The notes under the pieces were generated by a model. The model was not told where the DNA came from and searched no databases. It worked only from the letters and a program-made list of their open reading frames with translations. Positions 55,474 to 63,434 of a stretch of DNA of 64,000 bases are shown here, piece by piece. Where the stretch lies: positions 1 to 64,000 of the forward strand of contig JAUNGG010000011.1 of assembly GCA_030524635.1 (NCBI GenBank), read 5' to 3'. Numbering within the stretch: position 1 is the first letter of the stretch; each line of letters begins with the position of its first letter. Source of the DNA: Lachnospiraceae bacterium (GTDB lineage Bacteria; Bacillota; Clostridia; Lachnospirales; Lachnospiraceae). A program made the position numbers and the translations under genes.

Positions 55474-56241
55474 ATGAAGAAAACAGCAATTGTTACAGGC
55501 GGAAGCCGTGGTATTGGCTATGCAGTGGCAAAACAGCTCGGATTGGACGGATGTCAGGTGGTAATCTTTTCCCTGGAAAATCCGGCAGATTGTCAGGAGG
55601 CATTTGACAAACTGACAGAGCTTGAGATTGACTGGTATTACATTCAGGGTTCCATCGATTCCCAGGAAGGAAGAGAACGCCTTGTAAAAGAGACCGTAGA
55701 GCATTTTGGAAGAATCGATATCCTGGTAAATAATGCGGGCGTGGCACCAAGAGAGAGAAAAGACCTTCTGGAAATGACACAGGAAAGCTTTGACCGTGTG
55801 GTAGGAATCAATACAAAAGGAACGATGTTCCTGACCCAGGCAGTAGCAAAGCAGATGGTCAGCCAGGAGCAGGTATTTGCAAATAAAGGGCATATTGTGA
55901 ATATTGGTTCCTGTTCTGCAGAGGTATCTTCTATTTCCAGAGGAGAATACTGCATTTCCAAAGCAGCAGTAGCCATGCTGACTACCCTTTTTGCAGATCG
56001 TCTGGCACCGGAGGGCATCGTAGTCAATGAAGTCCGTCCGGGTGTAATTGCAACCGATATGACCAGTGTTGTTACAGAAAAGTATGACAAGATGATTGCA
56101 GACGGTGTATTCCCGATTGCGCGCTGGGGAAAACCGGAGGATGTTGCCGGAGTTGTGAGCCTGTTCTGTTCAGATCGGGTATTATATACAACAGGTAACT
56201 ATGTAGATGTGGATGGTGGTTTTCACATTAAGCGTCTGTAA
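55474..56241 (+). CDS. SDR-family oxidoreductase (3-oxoacyl reductase-like)
   Basis: A 255-residue classical short-chain dehydrogenase/reductase. The dinucleotide motif TGGSRGIG (8-15), NNAGV, the catalytic Ser in NIGSCSAE and YCISK are complete, with the PGVIATDM cofactor loop. It resembles FabG in motif, but location argues for reducing a ketone or oxidising an alcohol of the pathway substrate. GGAGG precedes the ATG; the flavoprotein starts 9 bp downstream. Confidence 0.9.
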   Translation: MKKTAIVTGGSRGIGYAVAKQLGLDGCQVVIFSLENPADCQEAFDKLTELEIDWYYIQGSIDSQEGRERLVKETVEHFGRIDILVNNAGVAPRERKDLLEMTQESFDRVVGINTKGTMFLTQAVAKQMVSQEQVFANKGHIVNIGSCSAEVSSISRGEYCISKAAVAMLTTLFADRLAPEGIVVNEVRPGVIATDMTSVVTEKYDKMIADGVFPIARWGKPEDVAGVVSLFCSDRVLYTTGNYVDVDGGFHIKRL

Positions 56242-56250
56242 GGAGAGATT

Positions 56251-58176
56251 ATGAGGATACAGGAACTTAGAATTGAGAATATTGTGATCGGAACAGGAGC
56301 AGCAGGTTTTCAGGCAGCGTTGCGGCTGCATCAGAATGGGGAGACTGACCTTGCCATATTAGCGGAAAACGTGAATGCAGGGACTTCCAGAAATACAGGC
56401 TCTGACAAGCAGACCTACTATAAACTGTCCCTTGCCAGCGGTGATCTGGATTCTGTGCGTACCATGGCTGAAGATTTGTTTGCAGGCCAGTGTGTGGATG
56501 GTGACCAGGCGCTTTGTGAGGCGGCCTTGTCATCCCGGAGTTTTTTCCGCCTGACAGAACTTGGTGTACCCTTCCCGTGTACGGAATATGGCGAGTTTAT
56601 GGGTTATAAAACCGACCATGACCGGGGAAGACGCGCTACAAGTGCCGGACCTTATACTTCAAAGCTCATGACGGAATGTCTGGAGAGAAGTGTAAAGGAA
56701 AAGAATATCAAGGTCATGGATCAGATGCAGGTAATCCGTCTCCTTGTAAAGGACAATGAAATTTACGGCGTTTTATGTCTGGATAAAAATGGGAAGGAAG
56801 AAGCCAGTTATCTGTTGATCTGGTGCAGAAATGTGATCCTGGCAACCGGAGGTCCGGCAGGGATGTATCATGACAGTGTTTATCCGGTTTCCCAGCTTGG
56901 TTCCAGCGGTCTTGCTTTTGAAGCAGGAGCGGCAGGAAAAAACCTGACGGAATGGCAGTTTGGCCTGGCCTCATTAAATCCCAGATGGAATGTCAGCGGA
57001 ACCTATATGCAGGTACTGCCCAGATTCGTTTCCACAGATCCGGATGGGCAGGATGAGCGGGAGTTTCTCATGGATTTCTTTGAAACAGAAGAAGAAATGT
57101 TATCCATGGTATTCTTAAAAGGGTATCAGTGGCCCTTTGATGTGAATAAGATTTTCGGCGGTTCTTCCGTGGTAGATCTTTTAGTCTATCAGGAAACGAT
57201 TCTGAAAGGAAGAAAGGTATATCTGGATTTTACAAAGAATCCAGGCGGCGGCAATATTCCATTTGAGAAGCTGTCACAGGAAGCTTATGATTACTTAAAA
57301 CAGGCAGGCGCTTTATTTGGCACACCAATTGACCGGTTGAGGCAGATGAACGAACCAGCGATCAGCTTTTATCAGGATCATAATGTGGATTTGTATCACG
57401 AAAAGCTGGAAATTGCCATCTGTGCCCAGCACAATAATGGCGGGATTTCAACAGATGCTTATTGGGAGACAAGGATTCGTGGCCTGTTTGCAGTCGGGGA
57501 AGTGTGCGGAAGCCATGGCGTGACCAGGCCGGGAGGAACAGCTCTGAATGCGGGGCAGGTCGGTGCCGTGCGGGCTGCTGAAAAGGTTCATCTGAGAAAA
57601 CTGCATGAGAAGAAAACAATGGTTTCTATTGTGATTGAGCAGTTCCTGAGAGAAGAAGTACAGGAGTTTGTGAAGCTTCCGGATCAGGCATCCGGCAGCA
57701 TTGTCCTTGGAGAATTGTGGCAAAAGGCAGCCAAGCGAATGAGCGCTTACGGCGGTATGATCCGGAAACGGGAAAACTTAGAGTCTGCATTAAAGGAAAC
57801 TGAAACAGAACTGGATGGTTATCTTGGACTTGTGAAACGTCCGACAGCCGCTCAGCTGCCCTTGTTTTACCGGCTGCGTGATATGTTGATTTCGCAGAAA
57901 GTCTACCTGTTTGCAATGCTGGATTATACAAAGAGCGGAGCGGGAAGCAGAGGATCCGCCCTTTATACGGACAAAGATGGAAGAAGACCAGATTTAAAAC
58001 TGCCAGAGCTTTATCGCTGCAGACTGGATCAGGGAACTCATGGAGGTATCGTTCAGGAAATTACATTGAATGATGCGCAGTGCAGTTCGGAATGGCGTTC
58101 CGTTCGTCCGCTTCCAGAGGTTGATTACTTTTTTGAGAACCAATGGAAAGCATATCGGGACAGAGAAAAAATTTAA
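56251..58176 (+). CDS. Fumarate reductase/succinate dehydrogenase-like flavoprotein
   Basis: A 641-residue FAD-binding-2 family protein. The FAD loop is GTGAAG near the N-terminus, and NTGSDKQTYYK follows it. Substrate-side segments include TSAGPYTSKLM, QHNNGGISTD and GLFAVGEVCGSHGVTRPGG, the layout of SdhA/FrdA, aspartate oxidase and related reductases of C=C bonds. The C-terminal ~150 residues form the helical cap seen in SdhA-type proteins. No SdhB or cytochrome partner is encoded beside it, so it is likely soluble. It closes the run; a terminator follows. Confidence 0.85.
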   Translation: MRIQELRIENIVIGTGAAGFQAALRLHQNGETDLAILAENVNAGTSRNTGSDKQTYYKLSLASGDLDSVRTMAEDLFAGQCVDGDQALCEAALSSRSFFRLTELGVPFPCTEYGEFMGYKTDHDRGRRATSAGPYTSKLMTECLERSVKEKNIKVMDQMQVIRLLVKDNEIYGVLCLDKNGKEEASYLLIWCRNVILATGGPAGMYHDSVYPVSQLGSSGLAFEAGAAGKNLTEWQFGLASLNPRWNVSGTYMQVLPRFVSTDPDGQDEREFLMDFFETEEEMLSMVFLKGYQWPFDVNKIFGGSSVVDLLVYQETILKGRKVYLDFTKNPGGGNIPFEKLSQEAYDYLKQAGALFGTPIDRLRQMNEPAISFYQDHNVDLYHEKLEIAICAQHNNGGISTDAYWETRIRGLFAVGEVCGSHGVTRPGGTALNAGQVGAVRAAEKVHLRKLHEKKTMVSIVIEQFLREEVQEFVKLPDQASGSIVLGELWQKAAKRMSAYGGMIRKRENLESALKETETELDGYLGLVKRPTAAQLPLFYRLRDMLISQKVYLFAMLDYTKSGAGSRGSALYTDKDGRRPDLKLPELYRCRLDQGTHGGIVQEITLNDAQCSSEWRSVRPLPEVDYFFENQWKAYRDREKI

Positions 58177-58193
58177 ACACTAATGTGGTAAAC

Positions 58194-58243
58194 AGCCTTC
58201 GGCTTCAGAGAGCAGGATATCCTGGGAGCTGGAGGCTTTTTTT
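58194..58243 (+). terminator. Terminator of the reductive gene run
   Basis: GCCT, CAG and CAGGAT pair with ATCCTG, CTG and AGGC around a short loop, ending in seven T (58237-58243). The stem is imperfect but the T-run is strong. Confidence 0.7.
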
Positions 58244-58261
58244 GCGGAAATGCAGGATAGG

Positions 58262-58345
58262 ATGAAAAAAATAAAACGATTACTATGCATTGCCGTAATG
58301 ATACTTTTGACAGTATGTGGGGAAGGGAACTGCGGGGGACAGTGA
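58262..58345 (+). CDS. 27-residue lipoprotein-signal stub
   Basis: ATG start, 27 residues: KKIKRLLCIAVMILLTVC, then GEGNCGGQ. It has a basic start, a hydrophobic core and a lipobox LTVC, then stops eight residues later. It looks like the signal peptide of a lost lipoprotein gene, although a genuine small lipoprotein cannot be excluded. The ribosome site (AGGATAGG) is weak. It sits between two terminators. Confidence 0.35.
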   Translation: MKKIKRLLCIAVMILLTVCGEGNCGGQ

Positions 58346-58350
58346 AGTAA

Positions 58351-58389
58351 AGCCGGAATAGAGTGGCACCTGCTCCGGCTGTATTTTTT
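58351..58389 (+). terminator. Terminator upstream of the MATE genes
   Basis: AGCCGGA (58351-58357) pairs with TCCGGCT (58374-58380), followed by T-rich sequence. Downstream (58390-58505) lie two small GC stems, AAACGC/GCGTTT and CCGCC/GGCGG, with no other feature recognised. Confidence 0.65.
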
Positions 58390-58505
58390 ATTACGAAGGG
58401 TCCAGTAAAACGCGCCAGTGATGCGTTTTGTCGGATTTACCGAACATACCGGGAGAACCGCCAACGGCGGAGACTCGGGCTATATAAAAATAATGAAAAA
58501 AGCGC

Positions 58506-58536
58506 TTGACTGTCAAGCAACTATACACTGTAAAAT
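58506..58536 (+). promoter_or_regulatory. MerR-type promoter, 19-bp spacer (copy 2)
   Basis: TTGACT (58506-58511), a 19-nt spacer and TAAAAT (58531-58536). From the -35 through ACTATACACT it matches copy 1 (46826-46856) at all but two bases. The MATE start is 35 bp downstream. Control by the MerR protein at 45961-46779 is the simplest explanation. Confidence 0.78.
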
Positions 58537-58571
58537 ACAGCAGGAAAACAAATAGTACAGGAGGTATTTTG

Positions 58572-59873
58572 ATGAAGTCAAATGGAAGGAGGCTTTGCCG
58601 ATATGTATTTCCTGCAGTTGGAGGGCTGTGTGTTACTTATCTCTATAATATCATAGATGGTATTTTTGTAGGGCAGGGTGTTGGGTATATGGGGCTCGGT
58701 GCGGTGAACATCGGAGTTCCTTTTATTACATTTGTGGTGGCTGTTGCAGCGATGTTTCCTATGGGAGGGGCAACGGTTGTTGCAATCAGGATGGGACGTA
58801 GGAATGAAAAAGGTGCCAATCACGCATTTATGACAGCATTAATTTTAACTGTTTTAATGTCCTTGATTCTTATGGCAATTGGTATGCTGTTTCCGTGTCA
58901 GATTGCACGGCTCAGCGGCGCCAGTGATACGATGCTGGAAATGTCATCCCAATATTTGTTTTACTATACGGCGTTTTCTGTTCCCATGCTGTTAAGTACA
59001 TGTTTATCTGTTTTTGTGAGAAACGATGGATCTCCAGGTTTGGCTTTCTGGGGAATGTGCGCAGGGGCGGCAGCGAATATTTTTCTCGATTGGCTGTTTA
59101 TTTTTCCGCTTCAGATGGGAATTATCGGTGCAGCCATTGCGTCCGGTTTGGGGCAGGTAATTTCGCTTGTCGTGCTGCTCAGCCATTTTGTCCTGAAGAA
59201 GGGAAAGCTGCGAATTACAAGGATATCGATTTCTGCTAAGTTGGCAGGAAAAATCTGTAAGAGGGGAATTCCAGAAGCGATTTCCCAGTTAAATACTCCT
59301 GTTACAGCTTTATGCTATAATCTTGTGCTTTCGCAAATGATCGGAGACATGGGAGTTTCAACGTTCAGTGTTCTAAGCTTTATTTTCTCTCTGGCGAATG
59401 CGATTCTTTCAGGGGTTGTGCAGGGACTCCAGCCGCTTTGGGGATTAAGTTATGGAAAAAAGGATGCCAGGGAGATGGGATATTACTTTCGGGCTGGTAT
59501 CATAATGAATGGAATTTTGTCCGTGTTGATTTATGGAGTGCTCTTTGGCTTTGACAGACAGATTATTGCAATCTTTAACCGCGATCCGGCGCTTATCGAG
59601 ATGACAAGCGCAGCCCTGCCGGTTTTTGCATTGTCTTTCTTTCCAATGGGACTGAATCTGGTTATCACGGGATTGTTATTTTCCACAAAAAGGACGAACC
59701 AGGCTAATGTGATTGCGGTTAGCAGAGGAATTGTATTAAAGTCCCTCAGTATCTTTTGTATTCCAATAATTTTTGGAAGGGAAGCCATTTGGTTCGCAGC
59801 AATTGCATCGGAGTCTCTTACATTGACGGTTGCTGTCATACTTTTAAGAATAAAGCAAATCAAGTGGCAGTGA
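58572..59873 (+). CDS. MATE-family efflux transporter
   Basis: A 433-residue multidrug and toxin extrusion (MATE) carrier with about 12 hydrophobic helices in two similar halves. Segments YIFPAVGG-like (YVFPAVGGLCVTYLYNIIDG) at the start and the internal repeat QLNTPVTALCYN are typical. AGGAGG at 58559-58564 fixes the ATG at 58572; the upstream in-frame extension would cover the promoter. It exports cationic drugs or aromatic compounds using an ion gradient. First gene behind the MerR-type promoter. Confidence 0.92.
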   Translation: MKSNGRRLCRYVFPAVGGLCVTYLYNIIDGIFVGQGVGYMGLGAVNIGVPFITFVVAVAAMFPMGGATVVAIRMGRRNEKGANHAFMTALILTVLMSLILMAIGMLFPCQIARLSGASDTMLEMSSQYLFYYTAFSVPMLLSTCLSVFVRNDGSPGLAFWGMCAGAAANIFLDWLFIFPLQMGIIGAAIASGLGQVISLVVLLSHFVLKKGKLRITRISISAKLAGKICKRGIPEAISQLNTPVTALCYNLVLSQMIGDMGVSTFSVLSFIFSLANAILSGVVQGLQPLWGLSYGKKDAREMGYYFRAGIIMNGILSVLIYGVLFGFDRQIIAIFNRDPALIEMTSAALPVFALSFFPMGLNLVITGLLFSTKRTNQANVIAVSRGIVLKSLSIFCIPIIFGREAIWFAAIASESLTLTVAVILLRIKQIKWQ

Positions 59874-59953
59874 AGCTGATATGGGGAAACTGCCGGAATT
59901 GCAATTGTCTGTTATTTATCTAGTTTTTTGTTTTTGAAAGGAGAAATCATCAA

Positions 59954-61285
59954 GTGGACTTTTTAAATGGCAAAATAAAAACGATCTATTTTAAGTACCT
60001 TGCGGCTGCCTTTGGCAGTGCGTTAATTACTTCTATCTACTCCATCGTAGACATGGCTATGGTAGGGCAATATCACGGACCGGAAGGTACAGCGGCACTG
60101 GCAGTTGTAGCACCTATTTGGAATGTTATTTACAGTTTAGGGCTTCTCATGGGAATTGGGGGTTCCGTCCTTTTTAGTACCATACGCGGAAAGGAAGAAG
60201 GACATACAAGGAAATCCAACGAGTATTTTACAGCATCTGTAATTGGTTCCCTGATTCTTGCGGCAGTTATCTGGATCATCATTGCGGTTTTCGATAAGGA
60301 ATTGTTGATGCTTTTCGGCGCCGAGGAAACAACTCTGTCGTTGGCAAGAGAATATGTATTGCCGATTAAATTTGTCATTCCATGTTTCCTTTTTACCCAG
60401 ATGCTGGCTGCTTATCTTAGAAACGATAAAAATCCAACACTGGCTACAGCTGGGGTTCTGGCAGGCGGAATATTTAATATATTCGGTGATTACTTTTTTG
60501 TTTTTGCTTGTGATTTGGGAGCTATGGGAGCAGGTCTTGCGACAGCAGGCGGTACGGTGATTTCTGTTCTTGTCATGTCTGCGCACTTTTTTACGAAGAA
60601 AAATACTCTGCGTTTGGTTCGCCCTGTAAAATTGATGCATAAATTTCAGGAGATTTGCGTAACAGGGTTTTCAACGTTTTTTATTGATATTGCTATGGGG
60701 ATTCTGACAATTCTGTTTAACCGTCAGATTATGAAGTATCTCGGCACAAACGCACTTTCGATATATGGAGTAATTGTCAATATCAGCACACTTGTACAAT
60801 GCTGTGCTTACAGCATCGGGCAGGCGTCCCAACCTATTTTTTCAACAAACTTTGGCGCTGGAAAAGCGGAACGCATCAGGCAGACACTGAAATATGCGTT
60901 GGAAACCACAGCTTTTTTTGGATTACTCTGGACAGCTCTCTGTATGGCAGTTCCAAATCCGCTCATTCGTATTTTTATGAGTCCCACGGAAGAGGTTTTG
61001 CAGATTGCTCCGACAATTATCCGGTGTTACGGGCTTTCTTTCCTTTTGCTGCCGCTGAATGTTTTTTCTACCTATTACTTTCAGGCAGTTATGAAACCAA
61101 AGGCAGCATTTATCGTATCTATCTCGCGGGGATTGATAATCAGCGGCATTTTGATTTTCCTGTTTCCTGCAATTGCCGGGGCAAATTCGATTTGGTTTGC
61201 AATGCCGCTTACAGAAATGCTCGTAGCAGTCTATGTTGTATGTATGATCATGAGATATACAAAACAATTATCAAATTATCGATAG
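59954..61285 (+). CDS. MATE-family efflux transporter (second copy)
   Basis: A 443-residue MATE carrier, divergent from its neighbour but with the same two-half helical layout (FGSALITSIYSIVDMAMVGQ at the start). The start is GTG with AAAGGAGA 9 nt before it. It lies 80 bp after the first MATE gene with no terminator between, so cotranscription from the MerR-type promoter is likely. Substrate unknown. Confidence 0.92.
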   Translation: MDFLNGKIKTIYFKYLAAAFGSALITSIYSIVDMAMVGQYHGPEGTAALAVVAPIWNVIYSLGLLMGIGGSVLFSTIRGKEEGHTRKSNEYFTASVIGSLILAAVIWIIIAVFDKELLMLFGAEETTLSLAREYVLPIKFVIPCFLFTQMLAAYLRNDKNPTLATAGVLAGGIFNIFGDYFFVFACDLGAMGAGLATAGGTVISVLVMSAHFFTKKNTLRLVRPVKLMHKFQEICVTGFSTFFIDIAMGILTILFNRQIMKYLGTNALSIYGVIVNISTLVQCCAYSIGQASQPIFSTNFGAGKAERIRQTLKYALETTAFFGLLWTALCMAVPNPLIRIFMSPTEEVLQIAPTIIRCYGLSFLLLPLNVFSTYYFQAVMKPKAAFIVSISRGLIISGILIFLFPAIAGANSIWFAMPLTEMLVAVYVVCMIMRYTKQLSNYR

Positions 61286-61300
61286 AAAGGAAGGGATTTT

Positions 61301-61915
61301 ATGAATCGGATTATTACAATTGGACGTGAATTCGGAAGCGGCGGGCGTGAACTTGGCAGACGGCTGGCAGAGCAGCTGCAGTTTGCCTATTATGATCAGG
61401 AGATTATCAGCGAAATTTCCAGAAGGACATCATTATCGGAACAATATGTCCACTCCATTGTGGAACACCAACCTGTATTTTCGTTTCCCATCCACATTGG
61501 CAGAAGTTTTCATCCTACAGCAAACCCTGTGTTTGAACAGACAATGTCAATATATCAGGAACAGGCGCGTATTATTTCGGAAATGGCAGATCAGTCAGAT
61601 TGTGTCATTGTAGGACGCTGTGCGGATTACATATTAAAAGAGCAAAAACCGTTCCGTATTTTTGTATATGCAGACATGGAAAGTAAAATCATACGCTGCC
61701 GGGAAAAAGCTCCAGAGGATGAAAGACTTACAGATAAAGAGCTAAAGCAAAAGATTTCAGGAATGGATAAAAAGCGTGCCCAATATTATGAATTCTACAC
61801 CAGACATTCTTGGGGAGATAGATTGAATTATGATCTTTGTATCAATACAACGCAAACGGTCATTAAGGAAATTGTGCCGGCAATTGCAAAACTTTTTTAT
61901 AGTATTTCCCAATAG
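61301..61915 (+). CDS. Cytidylate kinase-like family protein
   Basis: A 204-residue P-loop protein of the cytidylate-kinase-like family. The N-terminal GREFGSGGRELGRRLA holds the phosphate loop, CVIVGRCADYIL the second strand, and KDKKR-like basic lid residues follow (MDKKRAQYYEFYT). Proteins of this group are common beside MATE genes in Clostridia, but their substrate is not established. It is 15 bp after the second MATE gene with AAGGAAGGG as ribosome site. Confidence 0.88.
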   Translation: MNRIITIGREFGSGGRELGRRLAEQLQFAYYDQEIISEISRRTSLSEQYVHSIVEHQPVFSFPIHIGRSFHPTANPVFEQTMSIYQEQARIISEMADQSDCVIVGRCADYILKEQKPFRIFVYADMESKIIRCREKAPEDERLTDKELKQKISGMDKKRAQYYEFYTRHSWGDRLNYDLCINTTQTVIKEIVPAIAKLFYSISQ

Positions 61916-61995
61916 TCCATAACGGATAGCCATTTGCGGCAATGCATTCCGGAGAAAACAAACATATGCAGCTGAAAATATAAAGGCTTGCAAAT

Positions 61996-62289
61996 GCAGT
62001 TCTCTTCGGTGCCGCACAGGGACAGCAGCTGCTTTGGAGACTGGTATTGGACGCGGTGACAGACAGGAATTAAAAGGATATTTTCATACCGGTATGAAGA
62101 TTAATATAGCCGTTATTCAACGAAACAATCTTTAAAATCGGATATCATTGCTGTCAGCAGAGGAGTTGTTATGAAAGCATTTGCGATTTTTTCATTCCCA
62201 CAGTTTTTGAAACTGGAAATATATGGTGTTCGGCAGCAACCGCAGAAGTGAATACATTAACAATTTGTTTGTTTCTGGGTAAAACGTAA
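61996..62289 (+). pseudogene. Remnant of a third MATE gene
   Basis: Four short frames in series match the late part of the MATE protein at 58572. They are FGAAQGQQLLW (frame of 61999), then GRGDRQELKGYFHTGMK (frame of 62043), then IIAVSRGVVMKAFAIF (frame of 62138), then FIPTVFETGNIW through LTICLFL (frame of 62191) to a stop at 62287. The intact homologue reads VQGLQPLW, REMGYYFRAGI, VIAVSRGIVLKSLSIF and CIPIIF in the same order. At least three frame changes and an internal deletion are needed, so the gene is dead. The 80 bp before it hold nothing recognised. Confidence 0.7.
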
Positions 62290-62686
62290 CATAAACAATG
62301 CGGAGATATTTTTACAGTAAGTGCAACAGAATTTTTGAAGAGACCTTATTGCCGGAAATGTGATGAAGAACATATCGCTGAAGCGAGATTTCGAAAAAGA
62401 ATCCAAGAACTGGCTGGAGATAACTATGAATTGGTATCTGCATACGAAAACAGCAGAAAAATGGTTAAGATCCGGCACCGTATGTGCGGGACAATCACAT
62501 TTAGAAGAGAATTATCGACAGATCGAGGGACTAAACCTGCTTATGTTTTTGATGAAACACACGACCTATCAAAAGGAAGTGGAAGACCATCTCATCAGAG
62601 AAAAAATATTTTTGGAAAATCTGGAACCTTTCATTGATAAATACCCAAAGAGTATTTTAAAGGTATTCAGTAAATTGTTCCGATAA
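62290..62686 (+). pseudogene. Remnant of a protein with repeated Cys/His modules
   Basis: One frame from 62290 reads HKQCGDIFTVSATEFLKR, PYCRKCDEEH, FRKRIQELAGDNYELVSA and IRHRMCGTITFRRE. A repeat is visible: (R)H-x2-CG followed by FLKR-x2-C-x2-C, and then the next RH-x2-CG. The spacing resembles zinc-ribbon or treble-clef modules that occur in tandem in some Clostridial proteins. The frame degrades after about 62510, and another frame (ending 62686) takes over with QKEVEDHLIREKIFLENLEP. No start or ribosome site is present. A fragment of a once larger gene. Confidence 0.5.
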
Positions 62687-62750
62687 GGCAGAATAGAAAT
62701 GTTTCAGAAATAAAAGGAAAGAAACAAGAATAAAAGCAGTTCTACAATGA

Positions 62751-62795
62751 AAGCCTGCTCCTGTGTTCTTGGACACAGAGCAGGCTTCTTTTTTT
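62751..62795 (+). terminator. Terminator after the remnant region
   Basis: AAGCCTGCT plus CTGTG pairs with CACAG plus AGCAGGCTT around a short loop with one bulge, then eight T. The interval 62796-63028 holds no recognised feature. Confidence 0.88.
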
Positions 62796-63028
62796 AAAAG
62801 GTATGGGGCACGCTTTTTGCGTCCCCCAAGGAGGTAGTATAAAAAGAATTTGTATTACAGGAAACCATAGGAATGATTTCTCTGTCTACGGATTTAGTAT
62901 AGAATGGAATTGTGAAAATGCTGTGTGTACTTTATGAAAAAAATGTTAATTGATAATTTTTTGTCTCCTCGCTGTATGGTTCGTCTGAATGCGGGCAAGC
63001 TTTCGGTATCAAAGCAGGAGGAAGGAAG

Positions 63029-63235
63029 ATGGAAATAATCATGATCCTGGCTGCATTGGCAGCTTTTTTTGGCTTTGCGATGGCCCGCGCAGCAGATCAG
63101 GGAGACAGGCTGCCGGGTCCGGGACAGTTGACAAAGGTGCCGAAGATGGAGAAGCCGGTGAACCTGTCAGCAGACAAAAAAAGGCAGCCGAGCGAAGGCT
63201 GCCGAAAGGAGGGTATGAAAAAGATATCTATGTAA
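63029..63235 (+). CDS. Small putative membrane protein
   Basis: A 68-residue ORF with a strong AGGAGGAAG site before the ATG. The first ~22 residues (MEIIMILAALAAFFGFAMAR) are hydrophobic and could form one membrane helix or a signal; the rest is hydrophilic and basic. No family was recognised. A minus-strand terminator hairpin lies inside its 3' part, which weakens the case for the full-length reading. It is the last chromosomal ORF before the integrated element. Confidence 0.4.
   Translation: MEIIMILAALAAFFGFAMARAADQGDRLPGPGQLTKVPKMEKPVNLSADKKRQPSEGCRKEGMKKISM
63174..63203 (-). terminator. Minus-strand terminator
   Basis: GGCAGCC (63183-63189) and GGCTGCC (63197-63203) form a 7-bp GC stem. 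Read on the minus strand it is followed by seven T (A-run at 63176-63182). It would stop transcription coming from the tRNA fragment and integrase side. Confidence 0.7.
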
Positions 63236-63345
63236 AAAGGATTAACTCCTTGTTGATAGATATAGGATACCCTCTATTTGTGTCGCAGATGTGTTCAGTT
63301 TCTAAAAGGTTTGTAAAAATCATGATGGAAACCGGAAGAAAAAAT

Positions 63346-63378
63346 AAAAAATAAAAGAACCTTGATCCGATCAAGGTT
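63346..63378 (-). terminator. Minus-strand terminator of the former tRNA gene
   Basis: AACCTTGA (63358-63365) pairs with TCAAGGTT (63371-63378), with an A-rich left flank that reads as a T-run on the minus strand. It lies six bases beyond the tRNA 3' end fragment, as expected for the original tRNA terminator. Confidence 0.8.
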
Positions 63379-63384
63379 CCTAAC

Positions 63385-63409
63385 TGGAGCATACGGGACT
63401 CGAACCCGT
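63385..63409 (-). repeat. tRNA 3'-end fragment, likely integration (att) site
   Basis: On the minus strand ACGGGTTCGAGTCCCGT is a perfect T-arm (5-bp stem, TTCGAGT loop), followed by ATGCTCC and discriminator A. CCA is not encoded. Only the T-arm and 3' acceptor strand are present; no D-arm or anticodon arm can be found upstream, where the integrase gene ends instead. This is the mark of an element inserted into a tRNA gene. The matching 5' acceptor strand would be GGAGCAT; the isotype cannot be assigned. Confidence 0.75.
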
Positions 63410-63434
63410 TATCGATCCCGTAAAACCCCTGATT

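Noticed and set aside
62989-63354. 121-residue ORF overlapping the small membrane ORF
   Set aside because: It lacks a ribosome site, is low in hydrophobic pattern and runs through two minus-strand terminators.
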